From positions 1-32,700 of the forward strand of contig NZ_RAVT01000006.1 of assembly GCF_013464915.1 (NCBI RefSeq): a stretch of DNA of 32,700 nucleotides, given 5' to 3'. Below the pieces are notes generated by a model, which was given only the letters and a program-made list of their open reading frames with translations, did not search any database and was not told the DNA's origin. Position numbers and translations under genes: made by a program. Source of the DNA: Stenotrophomonas maltophilia (GTDB taxonomy: Bacteria; Pseudomonadota; Gammaproteobacteria; Xanthomonadales; Xanthomonadaceae). Shown here in pieces: positions 24,769-32,691 of this stretch (its first letter is position 1; the number at the start of each line of letters is the position of its first letter).

Positions 24769-24800
24769 GGCGTCGCTGCGACAGGTAAGGTAGCGACGCC
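24769..24800 (+). promoter_or_regulatory. Leader hairpin upstream of ampE
   Basis: GGCGTCGCT (24769-24777) pairs with AGCGACGCC (24792-24800), a 9-bp perfect stem with a 14-base loop, ending 29 bases before the ampE start. Function unknown. Confidence 0.4.
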
Positions 24801-24829
24801 GAGCGATCTGTTTCGTAGGGAGACCCGCC

Positions 24830-25717
24830 ATGTTCACCACTCTGGCCGCCGTGCTGGTCGCATTGGCCCTGGGCCATGTCGCTCCGGCCGCTGCTGCCTC
24901 GCTGCGCCGTTTCGACGGCTTCCGGCGCTGGCTGGGCTGGCTGGATGCGCGTGGTGGAAAGGCCTGGCAGGGGCCGGCGGGTGTTGCCCTGGCACTGCTG
25001 CCGCCGCTGCTGCTGATGGGTCTGCTGGCCTGGCTGCTGCGCGGGGTACTGTTCGGCCTGCCGTCGCTGTTGCTGGGCGTGGCGGTGCTGGCCTGGTGCT
25101 GGGGCCCGCGTGACCTGGACCGTGATATCGAGGCCATCATCGATGCCGACGATGCGGCCACGCGGCAGGCTGCAGTGCGCAACCTGCAGTCGGCTGGCGG
25201 CAGCCTGCGCGAAGACATTCCGTCGCTGGTCGAGGCGACGGTGCTCAACGCACTGCGGCGCTGGTTCGCGGTGTTGTTCTGGTTCCTGTTGCTGGGCCCG
25301 GCCGGCGCGCTGGGTTACCGGCTGCTGGCGCTGATGGCGGAAAGCCCGATGCGCGCACGCGTGCCGGTGGAGCCGCTGGCGCTGGCGCAGCGCCTGCTGG
25401 GCTGGATCGAGTGGCCGGTGGCGCAGCTGATGGCGTTCTCGATGGCGCTGGTCGGCAATTTCGATACGGCGTGGAAGGCCTGGCGCCAGGCGCACGGTGA
25501 GCGCCTGGCAGGCAGCATCGGGTTCCTGGGCGCGGTGGCGCGGGCCAGCGTCAATGCCGAACTGCGCGAGGATGCGCATGACTACACCGACGCAGGGCTG
25601 TTGCCGGTGTGGCAGCGGTTGCCGGACCTGCGCGATGCGATGAGCCTGGTGTGGCGGATGCTGCTGCTGTGGCTGGCGATCCTCGCCCTGCTGGTGATTG
25701 CAGGCTGGGTGACGTAG
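24830..25717 (+). CDS. ampE: AmpE-like membrane protein
   Basis: A 295-residue inner-membrane protein with four main hydrophobic regions. It matches the AmpE/CobD-like family: N-terminal helix, LRRFDGFRRWLGWLD, central ATVLNALRRWFAVLFWFLLLG and PAGALGYRLLALMAE, and a C-terminal helix MLLLWLAILALLVIAGW. AmpE is classically encoded after ampD and linked to beta-lactamase regulation and cell-wall recycling; here no ampD is adjacent. A GGGAG site precedes the ATG. The TAG stop lies within a GTAG that heads a hairpin (25714-25744). Confidence 0.87.
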   Translation: MFTTLAAVLVALALGHVAPAAAASLRRFDGFRRWLGWLDARGGKAWQGPAGVALALLPPLLLMGLLAWLLRGVLFGLPSLLLGVAVLAWCWGPRDLDRDIEAIIDADDAATRQAAVRNLQSAGGSLREDIPSLVEATVLNALRRWFAVLFWFLLLGPAGALGYRLLALMAESPMRARVPVEPLALAQRLLGWIEWPVAQLMAFSMALVGNFDTAWKAWRQAHGERLAGSIGFLGAVARASVNAELREDAHDYTDAGLLPVWQRLPDLRDAMSLVWRMLLLWLAILALLVIAGWVT

Positions 25718-25744
25718 TTGCTTTGCAGGGCTTGCAGCCCTGCA
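25714..25744 (+). repeat. GTAG-headed hairpin containing the ampE stop
   Basis: GTAG (25714-25717) supplies the stop; TGCAGGGCT TGC AGCCCTGCA follows at 25724-25744, a 9-bp perfect stem that may also end the transcript. The hexamer CAACAG is repeated three times at 25755-25772. Confidence 0.65.
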
Positions 25745-25798
25745 CCTGCAGAGGCAACAGCAACAGCAACAGCAGCTCTGGATTGGTGATGGTTGGGC

Positions 25799-25896
25799 GG
25801 GGCGGTGTGGGGTTGCAGGACACGCCGTAAACCCGTCCTTGGGGGCTCGATGGCGCCATCCATGGCGCCAACGGTCCTGCAGCCCCACACCGCCCC
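25799..25896. repeat. 98-bp inverted-repeat element with internal palindromes
   Basis: Arms 25799-25821 and 25874-25896 pair over 23 bp with a single G-T wobble. The 52-base centre has CACGCCGTAAACCCGTCC and two TGGCGCCA palindromes (25851-25870). I recall similar sequences between genes in Xanthomonas and Stenotrophomonas, but cannot verify copy number here. Confidence 0.75.
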
Positions 25897-25923
25897 ACCC
25901 CCGACAGATTCCCGCGGCTGTTG

Positions 25924-25971
25924 GTAGGTGTCGACCTTGGTCGACACGGTAGATCCACGCCATGCGTGGAT
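25924..25971 (+). repeat. Two tandem SMAG elements of different subtype
   Basis: GTAG GTGTCGACC TT GGTCGACAC (25924-25947) directly followed by GTAG ATCCACGC CAT GCGTGGAT (25949-25971), head to tail. Confidence 0.85.
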
Positions 25972-26047
25972 GCAGAGCGAAGCGATCCGCTTTTGCTTTT
26001 GATCTTTTCTTTCTTTTCCGTGGTGGACGCGCACGGAAACTGTCCGT

Positions 26048-26151
26048 GGCCGGGCGGGTGGGCTGCGCAGGGGCGTGAGCCGCATGGATGCGGCGACCGA
26101 GCTTACATGGACGTACTCGCAGCGACCCCTGCGCAGTCCACCCGCCCGGCC
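26048..26151. repeat. 104-bp inverted-repeat element
   Basis: Arms 26048-26073 and 26126-26151 pair over 26 bp with one G-T. The centre has GCCGCATGGATGCGGC (a 6-bp hairpin) and CGAGCTTACATGGACGTACT. Distinct from SMAG: no GTAG head. Confidence 0.78.
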
Positions 26152-26208
26152 TATCCCATGACCGACAAACGCCGCCCACCACGAGGGGCTGCGCCGTTGG
26201 CTGGAAAC

Positions 26209-26634
26209 CTAGATCGGCGCCAGTGCAGTGAACGGTGCCCACGGCAGGTTGCGCAGCAGCGCATAGCCGGGCAGCACCCAGAGCCAGAACACGGGATTGG
26301 CCAGCACCCGCATCAGCGGGTCGAGCACGCGTGGGCGGATGCCGGCGATGTTCAGCAGCATCAGCAACAGGAACGGCAGGCTGATGACCAGCAGCGGGTT
26401 CATCGCCATCGCGCCGGGCAGGTCGAAGTGGACCAGGGAATACAGGCAGCGCGTGCTGCCACAGCCCGGGCAGTACAGGCCGGTCAGCGCGTACAGCGGG
26501 CAGCTCGGCAGGGGATTGCCGGCCACATACGGATTGACGTTGCGCAGCACCACCGTGGCACCCACGGCCAGGCCGGCGGAAACCAGCAGCGGCGCCCAGC
26601 GGGCAAGTCGGGAACGGGCGGGAAGCGCGGACAT
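26209..26634 (-). CDS. DUF2752 membrane protein
   Basis: A 141-residue protein of unknown function with three hydrophobic helices. The defining DUF2752 motif CPLYALTGLYCPGCGSTRCL lies at about residues 45-64, followed by AMAMNPLLVISLPFLLLMLLN. The paired cysteines could bind metal or form disulfides. It is last in a minus-strand group with two CD225 proteins (43 bases upstream), an association that suggests a shared membrane role. Confidence 0.87.
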   Translation of the reverse strand: MSALPARSRLARWAPLLVSAGLAVGATVVLRNVNPYVAGNPLPSCPLYALTGLYCPGCGSTRCLYSLVHFDLPGAMAMNPLLVISLPFLLLMLLNIAGIRPRVLDPLMRVLANPVFWLWVLPGYALLRNLPWAPFTALAPI

Positions 26635-26677
26635 GCAACAACGGATCCGGCGCAGGCGCCGGACCCGTCCAGGCGTA

Positions 26678-26956
26678 TCAGTAGCCGCTGTTGCTCATCG
26701 CGCCCATGCCGCCGAGCACAACGAAGAACAGCACGTACAGCACGACCAGCACGGCCCAGGCGATGGCCGACCAGATGGCCCACTTCTTGGCCTTGGCGGC
26801 CGAATCCTGGGCGCCGGCGATGTCGCCAGCGGCCAGCTTGCCGTTGACCTGGGCGGCGTAGACGATCGACACGATGCCGGCCGGCAGGCAGCAGAACAGG
26901 GTGGTCAGGATGGCCCAGACCAGGTTGTTCGGGACCTGCGGAGTAGCGGTATTCAT
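26678..26956 (-). CDS. CD225/dispanin family protein (copy 1)
   Basis: A 92-residue two-helix protein. The CD225 core NNLVWAILTTLFCCLPAGIV then SIVYAAQVNGKLAAGDIAGAQDSA leads to AKKWAIWSAIAWAVLVVLYVLFFV. The intramembrane double cysteine and the QVN-GD-A-S signature match the dispanin family (which includes eukaryotic IFITM proteins). Bacterial function is unknown; members are thought to affect membrane curvature or fusion. AGGAG lies about 10 bases upstream of ATG 26956. Paralogue of the next gene, separated by 34 bases. Confidence 0.9.
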   Translation of the reverse strand: MNTATPQVPNNLVWAILTTLFCCLPAGIVSIVYAAQVNGKLAAGDIAGAQDSAAKAKKWAIWSAIAWAVLVVLYVLFFVVLGGMGAMSNSGY

Positions 26957-26990
26957 GGGTTCAAGCTCCTTGATGGGTGGTGGTGGTGAA

Positions 26991-27278
26991 TCATTGGTCG
27001 GAAAGAGCGCCCAGTACGGCCAAGCCGCCGAACAGCCCGAACCACAACAGCAACAGGACCGGCAGGGCCACGGCCGAAGCCACCGCCCACCAGCCCGCCT
27101 TGCGCGACGCGCTGTAAGCCCCCGGCAGATCGCCTGCCGCGCGGCGGCCATCGACCTGGGAGGCATAGACGATCGACACCACGCCCAACGGCAGGCAGCA
27201 GAACAGCGTCGTCAGGATCGCCCAGACCAGATGGTTGGGGATGTAGACCGGACGGCTGAGCGGTGGTGGTTGATTCAA
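26991..27278 (-). CDS. CD225/dispanin family protein (copy 2)
   Basis: A 95-residue paralogue of copy 1. The region YIPNHLVWAILTTLFCCLPL then GVVSIVYASQVDGRRAAGDLPGAYSAS is nearly identical, while the second helix (VASAVALPVLLLLWFGLFGGLAVLGAL) has diverged. Tandem duplication is evident. First gene of the CD225-CD225-DUF2752 group. Confidence 0.9.
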   Translation of the reverse strand: MNQPPPLSRPVYIPNHLVWAILTTLFCCLPLGVVSIVYASQVDGRRAAGDLPGAYSASRKAGWWAVASAVALPVLLLLWFGLFGGLAVLGALSDQ

Positions 27279-27460
27279 AGCGAGACTCCATTCCTTGGTG
27301 GCCGGCCTTGGTGAATCAGCCGGACCTCCCCCCTGTGGGTGCGTAATCTACCGCAACCGGCGTTGCATGTATGCGTTTACAGTCACTGCCCGCCGTGTTT
27401 GCCACTGGACGGTGGCGTATGCGGGGCGGGTCGCTGGGCCCGCCTGGCGGGCCGATTCCG

Positions 27461-29350
27461 TCAGGCGTGATCGCCACGCAGGGTCCGCACCTGGGCTTCC
27501 AGTGCCTGGGCGCTGGTGGCGTGGCCATCCACGGCCGGTGCCGCCACCACCTCGACGGTGGCGCGGAAACGGCGCGGCACCCGCATGCGGCCCAGGCGGC
27601 TGTCGCGCCGGCTCCACATGCTCGACCACATGCCGCGCAGGGCCATCGGCACCACCGGCACCGGCCGCCGTTCGAGGATCTTCTCCACCCCGGACTTGAA
27701 CGGGGCCATCGCGCCATCCTTGGTCAGTGCGCCTTCCGGGAAGATGCAGACCAGTTCGCCTTCGGCCAACGCGGCGTCGATCTCATCGAACGCGCGCTGC
27801 ATCAGCACCGGGTCCTCGCGTGCACCGGCAATCGGGATCGCCTTGGCTGTGCGGAAGATCCAGCGCATCACCGGGATGTTGAAGATCTTGTAGTACATGA
27901 CGAAGCGCACCGGGCGCGGGATCGTCGCCGACAGGATCAGTGCGTCCATGTAGCTGACATGGTTGCAGACCAGCAGCGCGGCGCCTTCGTCGGGCACGTT
28001 GGCCTCGATGCCGTGTGGGCGCAGCCGGTACAGGGTGCGCACCATCAGCCAGCTGAGGAAGCGCATCAGGAATTCGGGGACGATGGTGAAGATGTAGATC
28101 GCCACCAGCGCGTTGGCGATGGCCAGCGCCAGGAACTGCTGCGGGATGGTCCAGTGCAGCAGCTTGTGCGCGGCCAGCGACAGCAGGGCCGCGCCGACGA
28201 TGAAGCCGGAGTTCTGGATGTTCAGCGCGGCGAACACGCGCGACATCTGCGCTTTCGGCGTACGGCTCTGGATCAGCGCGAACAGCGGCACCACGAAGAT
28301 GCCGGTGAACAGGCCGATGCCGATCAGGTCGATGACGATGCGGATGCTGCCGGGCTGCTGCAGGAAGGTGCCGACGGTCAGTCCGTGCGCGGTCGCCTCG
28401 CCGTTGCGGGCGAAGTACAGGTCAAGCAGGAAGGCGGTCATGCCGAACGCGCCCAGCGGCACCAGGCCGATTTCCACCGTGCGTGCCGACAGCTTCTCGC
28501 ACAGCAGCGAGCCGACGCCGGTGCCGACCGAGAACAGGGCCAGCGCGAAGATGTACAGGGTCGGCTCACCGCCCAGATTGGTGACTGCGTAGGCCGGCAG
28601 CTGCGAAGTCAGCACGGTGCCGACGAACCAGAACCAGGACACGCCGAGGATCGAGTTGCGCACCGCTTTCTGCTGGCGCGCCATGCGCAGCACCGCCAGC
28701 GATTCCGGCAGCGGGTTCCAGTTGATCTTCAGGTTGGGATCGCCGGCATCGACCCTGGGAATCAGCCGTGCGGCGATGTTGCCGCAGATCGCCAGCGCGA
28801 TGATCGCGCACGCGGCCACCACCGTGCCGTGGCTGCCGGCCACGGTGAACACCAGGCCGCCGACGATCATGCCGGACAGGATCGACATCGAGGTGCCCAT
28901 CTCCACCAGGCCGTTGCCACCGGTCAGTTCCTCGGGCTTGAGCACCGACGGCAGCACCGAATACTTCACCGGGCCGAACAGCGTGGATTGCATGCCGGTG
29001 CAGAACAGCGCCACCAGCAGCACCGGCAGGCTCTGGGTGAGGAAGCCGGTGGCGGCCAGCGACATGATCACGATCTCCATGGTGGTGGTGATCACGATCA
29101 GTCGCGATTTTTCCAGTTTGTCGGCGATCTGCCCGGCCAGTGCCGAGAACAGGAAGTACGGCAGGATGAAGATGGCCGGCGCCAGCGTGGCATACAACCC
29201 CAGTTCTTCCTCCGGCACGGCCATGAACAGCAGCATGCTGATGATCGCCTGCCGGTACACGTTGTCGTTGAACGCACCGAGCGCCTGGACGACGAAGAAC
29301 GGCAGGAAACGGCGCTGGCGCAGCAGGGCGAACTGGTTGTGACCGGACAT
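27461..29350 (-). CDS. LplT-like MFS transporter fused to PlsC-type acyltransferase
   Basis: 629 residues. Residues about 1-410 form a 12-helix MFS domain (FLPFFVVQALGAFNDNVYRQ at the N-terminus), like the lysophospholipid flippase LplT. Residues about 430-629 are a glycerophospholipid acyltransferase with the HX4D motif NHVSYMD and the FPEGALTKDG motif. In E. coli, LplT and Aas together re-acylate imported lysophospholipids; here the acyl-ACP synthetase part of Aas is missing. Probable job: recover lysophosphatidylethanolamine at the inner membrane. ATG 29350 has AGGAGG 5 bases upstream. Confidence 0.9.
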   Translation of the reverse strand: MSGHNQFALLRQRRFLPFFVVQALGAFNDNVYRQAIISMLLFMAVPEEELGLYATLAPAIFILPYFLFSALAGQIADKLEKSRLIVITTTMEIVIMSLAATGFLTQSLPVLLVALFCTGMQSTLFGPVKYSVLPSVLKPEELTGGNGLVEMGTSMSILSGMIVGGLVFTVAGSHGTVVAACAIIALAICGNIAARLIPRVDAGDPNLKINWNPLPESLAVLRMARQQKAVRNSILGVSWFWFVGTVLTSQLPAYAVTNLGGEPTLYIFALALFSVGTGVGSLLCEKLSARTVEIGLVPLGAFGMTAFLLDLYFARNGEATAHGLTVGTFLQQPGSIRIVIDLIGIGLFTGIFVVPLFALIQSRTPKAQMSRVFAALNIQNSGFIVGAALLSLAAHKLLHWTIPQQFLALAIANALVAIYIFTIVPEFLMRFLSWLMVRTLYRLRPHGIEANVPDEGAALLVCNHVSYMDALILSATIPRPVRFVMYYKIFNIPVMRWIFRTAKAIPIAGAREDPVLMQRAFDEIDAALAEGELVCIFPEGALTKDGAMAPFKSGVEKILERRPVPVVPMALRGMWSSMWSRRDSRLGRMRVPRRFRATVEVVAAPAVDGHATSAQALEAQVRTLRGDHA

Positions 29351-29413
29351 GGAGCCTCCTTGACCGGCGCAGCCTAGCATTCCTGCCCGCGTGTCGGGAC
29401 TGCGGCGAGGCGC

Positions 29414-29490
29414 ATCCACGCATGGCGTGGATCTACCCAGCCCCCATCGCTGTGGGTGCGGACCTGTGGGTGCGGACCGTTGGTCCGCAC
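29414..29490 (-). repeat. SMAG element plus related hairpin
   Basis: ATCCACGC ATG GCGTGGAT CTAC (29414-29436, GTAG on the minus strand), then GTGCGGACC GTT GGTCCGCAC (29470-29490), the same pair of motifs in the same order as at 2914-2988. Confidence 0.8.
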
Positions 29491-29503
29491 ACTTTGAAAG
29501 ATC

Positions 29504-30298
29504 TCAGACGATATCGTCGACCACGCCGCCATCCACGCGCAGCGCCGCACCGGAGGTGGCCGAAGCCTGCGGGGACGCCAGGTACACCACCATGTTGGCT
29601 ACTTCCTCGACCGTGGCGGTGCGCTGGATCACCGAAGAAGGCCGGTGTGCCATCACGAACTCGCGGCCGATCTGCTCCAGCGGCTTGCCACTGCGCTGGC
29701 GTTCATCTTCGAACATTGCCGCGAAGCCGTCGGACAGGGTTGGGCCGGGCAACACCGCGTTGACGGTGACGCCACTGCCGGCCACGCGCTTGGCCAGGCC
29801 GCGCGACAGCGACAACTGTGCGGTCTTGCTGACCCCGTAATGGATCATGTCGGCGGGAATGTTGCGTGCCGATTCGGAGGAAATGAACAGCACGCGGCCC
29901 CAGCCGGCGTCGACCATCGCCGGCAGCAACGCCCGCGACAGGCGCACGCCGGACATCACGTTGGTCTGCCAGTAACGCTCCCAGGTTGCATCGTCGGTCT
30001 CGAAGAAGTCCTCGGGGCCGAAGATGCCGGCATTGTTGACCAGGATGTCGACCCTGGGCAGGCCGGCCAGCAGCGTGTCGACGCCGTCCGCATCGGAGAG
30101 GTCGGCGGCGACGCCGATCACGTCGGCACCCGGAACGGCGGCGAGCAGGCGCTGGCGGGCACGCTCGACGCTGTCGGTGCTGCGGCCATTGAGAATGACC
30201 CGCGCACCCGCGGTGGCCAGCCCCTGGGCGATGGCCTGGCCGATGCCGGCGGTGGAGGCGGTGACCAGCGCGGTGCGGCCGGCGAGTTCGATTTTCAT
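29504..30298 (-). CDS. Short-chain dehydrogenase/reductase
   Basis: A 264-residue classical SDR, an NAD(P)-dependent oxidoreductase. Cofactor motif TASTAGIGQAIA (TGxxxGIG with the first glycine replaced by serine), NNAG (ILVNNAGIFG), and catalytic Ser-Tyr-Lys in FISSESARNIPADMIHYGVSKTA. Arg in LNGRST after beta-2 suggests NADP preference. The C-terminus ends ALRVDGGVVDDIV as in many family members. The substrate is unknown. ATG 30298 (MKIELAGRTALVTA). Same strand as the flanking genes but separated from both by SMAG repeats, so probably its own unit. Confidence 0.9.
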   Translation of the reverse strand: MKIELAGRTALVTASTAGIGQAIAQGLATAGARVILNGRSTDSVERARQRLLAAVPGADVIGVAADLSDADGVDTLLAGLPRVDILVNNAGIFGPEDFFETDDATWERYWQTNVMSGVRLSRALLPAMVDAGWGRVLFISSESARNIPADMIHYGVSKTAQLSLSRGLAKRVAGSGVTVNAVLPGPTLSDGFAAMFEDERQRSGKPLEQIGREFVMAHRPSSVIQRTATVEEVANMVVYLASPQASATSGAALRVDGGVVDDIV

Positions 30299-30391
30299 GG
30301 CGATGATCCGGAGCAGGGGATCACCCAGTATCCGCGCGGGAACGTGATCGAACTGCAGCGCCAGGCGCAACGCGCTGTTGCACACGGCGCA

Positions 30392-30414
30392 GTAGATCCA
30401 CGCCATGCGTGGAT
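30392..30414 (+). repeat. SMAG element (ATCCACGC subtype)
   Basis: GTAG ATCCACGC CAT GCGTGGAT between the SDR start and the FUSC gene 3' end. Confidence 0.85.
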
Positions 30415-30439
30415 GGGATGTCCGATCAGCGCTGGGCGA

Positions 30440-32617
30440 TCAGGTCAGGCTGGTCACCGCCTCATTCGCGGCCGCCCGCACCTTCGGCAGCAGGCGCAGC
30501 ACCAGCGCCATCTGGGTGCGGATCAGCTGCAGCTTCGGCGGCATCGCCTCATCGATCTGTTCCAGCTCGGCGGCCACCGCACGATCAGCGTCGTTGTCAT
30601 CTTCCGCGACCTGCTGCCGTGCGGCCAGGGCCGCCGCCAGCTGCTGCAGTGCCTTCCGCACGCGATCACCTGCGGCCAAGGCCAGTGGATCGCCGGCGTA
30701 GCTGTCCACCTGGTCGCGGTGCGCGCCCAGCGCCGACAAGTGCCCCAGCAGCGTGTTGGAAAGCGCCAGGAAGTGGAAGCCGGCATCCAGGTTGCGGCGC
30801 ACGTGGCCGGGTTCGCGCAGCATGTTCGACAACGCGGTGGACAGCGCGGCATCGGCGTTGTGCATGTCGCGACGGGCGATGCGGTAGGCCAGGTCATCGC
30901 GCATGCCGCTGCGGTACTGGCCCAGCACCGAATCGAGGTAGCGCGCGGCGGTATCCAGCACCCGCGCCAGCACCCGATGCAGCTGGCGGCCCTGCCAGTC
31001 GGGCAGGATCAGGAACGCGGCGGCGGCGGCGATCGCGCAGCCCAGCAGCGTATCGACCATGCGCGGCACGATCAGCACGAAGCCATCGCCGATCAGGTTG
31101 AAGCAGGTCAGGGCCATTACGGTGATCGCCGCCGATGCCACCAGGTAGCGATCAGTACGGGTGAAGAAGAACAGCAGCGCCGACAGCAGCGCGATCAGCA
31201 GCTGCACGTGCAGTTGCGGGAACAGCTGCAGCAGCGCCCAGGTCAGCACGAGGCCGGCCACGGTGCCGACGATGCGCTGTGCCAGGCGCTGGCGGGTGGC
31301 GCCGAAGTTGGGCCGGCACACGAATACGATGGTCAGCAGCACCCAGGAGCCGTTCTGTGCGTTGAACAGCCGGATCGCCGCGAAACCGGCGATCAGCGCC
31401 AAGGCCATGCGCAGGCCGTGGCGGAACAGCACCGAACCGGGGGTGAGCTGCTGGCGGATACGCACGCCCATCTCGCGCAGGGTGTGCGGATTGCTGTCGC
31501 GCAGGCGGGTATCGACGTTGTCCAGGCTGGCCTCGGAGCGCTCGGCATCCAGCAGGCGGCGCTCGATGCTGCGCAGGTTGTGCACCAGCAGGTCCAGCGA
31601 ACCGAGCAGGCGCTGCCACTGCGGGCGCTGCTGGTCGCGCAGGTAGGCCAGCGCATCGGCCAGGTCGCGCCCCGCCTGCTGGTTGCTTTCGCCATACACG
31701 AACGGGCGGCGCAGGCGGATTGCCTCACCCAGCCGCGCGCAGGCCTGGCCCTGCAGATCGAGCAGGCGCTGGCAGCGGTACAGCACGTCGCTGTGGAAGA
31801 AGGCATCGACCAGGGCGCCGTACGGGTAGTGCGAGGAACTGGCGCGCTCGTGGAAGTCCTGTGCCATGTAGTACAGGCGCAGGTACAGGCCGGAGTTCAC
31901 GCCGGGCCGGCCGGAGCGGCCGAAGCGGGCCAGGATCGCCGTCTTGGCCTCGTTCAATGCGCCGACCACGCGCCGGTTCTGCTCGGCCAGATCGAGCTGC
32001 CGGCGTTGCAGGTCGGCCTCACGTACCGGCTCGAACAGGGCGGCCTTCAGCTGCAGGTAGCGGCCCAGTTCGATGTAGAGCCGCGCCACGCGTTCGCGCA
32101 CCGGGCGGTTGGCGAACAGTGCGGTCCACAGGATCGACAGCAGTCCGTACCAGACCGCACCCGCCAGCAGGTGGCTGACGGCGTCCAGCGCGCTGTGCAG
32201 ATCGGTGGCGCCGTGCTGCTCCAGGCCGATCATGGTGTAGATCGCCAGCGTGACCGTGGCCTGGGCGATGGATGCATAGCGCTCGCCGAGCGCGCCGAGC
32301 AGGGTCAGGCAGAAGGTGGACAGTGCCAGCGCGCCGATGAAGATCCACGGCCACGGGAACAGCCAGATCACCGATGCCGCGGCGATGCAGAAGCACAGCA
32401 GCGACAGCACCACGGCCTTGGTCCGGCCCCACCAGTTGTCGTCGGTCTCGGCAATGGCGCTGGCGATGATGCCGAGGAAAACGCCGGGCAGGGCGGTCAG
32501 TGCATCCAGCTGCCAGCACACGGCAAGCGCTGCGGTCAGGGCGATGAACACCCGCAGGCCATAGCTGGCCTTTTCGTGTGCCCACAGGCGGCTGAGGCGG
32601 GATTCGCGTGCGGACAT
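30440..32617 (-). CDS. yccS: FUSC-family inner-membrane protein (YccS/YhfK type)
   Basis: A 725-residue protein with two six-helix blocks (about residues 20-150 and 400-530), each followed by a cytoplasmic helical domain. The N-terminus ASYGLRVFIALTAALAVCWQ, FPWPWIFIGALALSTFCLTLLG, and the second block TPGSVLFRHGLRMALALIAG, NGSWVLLTIVFVCRPNFGAT and RQRLAQRIVGTVAG are YccS hallmarks. FUSC proteins resemble aromatic-acid efflux pumps and fusaric acid exporters; the YccS function is not established. Starts at ATG 32617. Confidence 0.9.
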   Translation of the reverse strand: MSARESRLSRLWAHEKASYGLRVFIALTAALAVCWQLDALTALPGVFLGIIASAIAETDDNWWGRTKAVVLSLLCFCIAAASVIWLFPWPWIFIGALALSTFCLTLLGALGERYASIAQATVTLAIYTMIGLEQHGATDLHSALDAVSHLLAGAVWYGLLSILWTALFANRPVRERVARLYIELGRYLQLKAALFEPVREADLQRRQLDLAEQNRRVVGALNEAKTAILARFGRSGRPGVNSGLYLRLYYMAQDFHERASSSHYPYGALVDAFFHSDVLYRCQRLLDLQGQACARLGEAIRLRRPFVYGESNQQAGRDLADALAYLRDQQRPQWQRLLGSLDLLVHNLRSIERRLLDAERSEASLDNVDTRLRDSNPHTLREMGVRIRQQLTPGSVLFRHGLRMALALIAGFAAIRLFNAQNGSWVLLTIVFVCRPNFGATRQRLAQRIVGTVAGLVLTWALLQLFPQLHVQLLIALLSALLFFFTRTDRYLVASAAITVMALTCFNLIGDGFVLIVPRMVDTLLGCAIAAAAAFLILPDWQGRQLHRVLARVLDTAARYLDSVLGQYRSGMRDDLAYRIARRDMHNADAALSTALSNMLREPGHVRRNLDAGFHFLALSNTLLGHLSALGAHRDQVDSYAGDPLALAAGDRVRKALQQLAAALAARQQVAEDDNDADRAVAAELEQIDEAMPPKLQLIRTQMALVLRLLPKVRAAANEAVTSLT

Positions 32618-32691
32618 GCAGGCTCGGTGGAAGGATCTCCCACCATTATTGCGGGTGCGGGGTGAAGGGGACAGCCCGCGAAGGAATACCC

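Larger units (their letters stand above)
25718..26208. other. Non-coding repeat-rich interval
   Basis: No credible gene in 491 bases. Contents in order: the ampE 3' hairpin, a CAACAG triplet repeat, a 98-bp inverted-repeat element (25799-25896), two tandem SMAG elements (25924-25971), an AT-richer patch (25981-26023) and a 104-bp inverted-repeat element (26048-26151). It separates convergent ampE and the DUF2752 gene. Confidence 0.75.

Noticed and set aside
25755-25772. CAACAG triple repeat as a phase-variation tract
   Set aside because: It is short, intergenic and in hexamers, with no nearby promoter or reading frame to switch.
24758-26641. A 627-codon minus-strand frame spanning ampE antisense and the repeat interval
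   Set aside because: It runs through inverted repeats and SMAG hairpins and shows no recognisable domain.
27371-29377. A 668-codon plus-strand frame opposite the LplT-PlsC gene
   Set aside because: Same low-complexity antisense character; the minus-strand gene has clear domains and a strong ribosome site.
29645-32665. A 1006-codon open frame on the plus strand opposite the SDR and FUSC genes
   Set aside because: Composition is His/Gln/Arg-rich with no family similarity; it is the typical antisense shadow of high-GC coding DNA, and it crosses two genes and a repeat.
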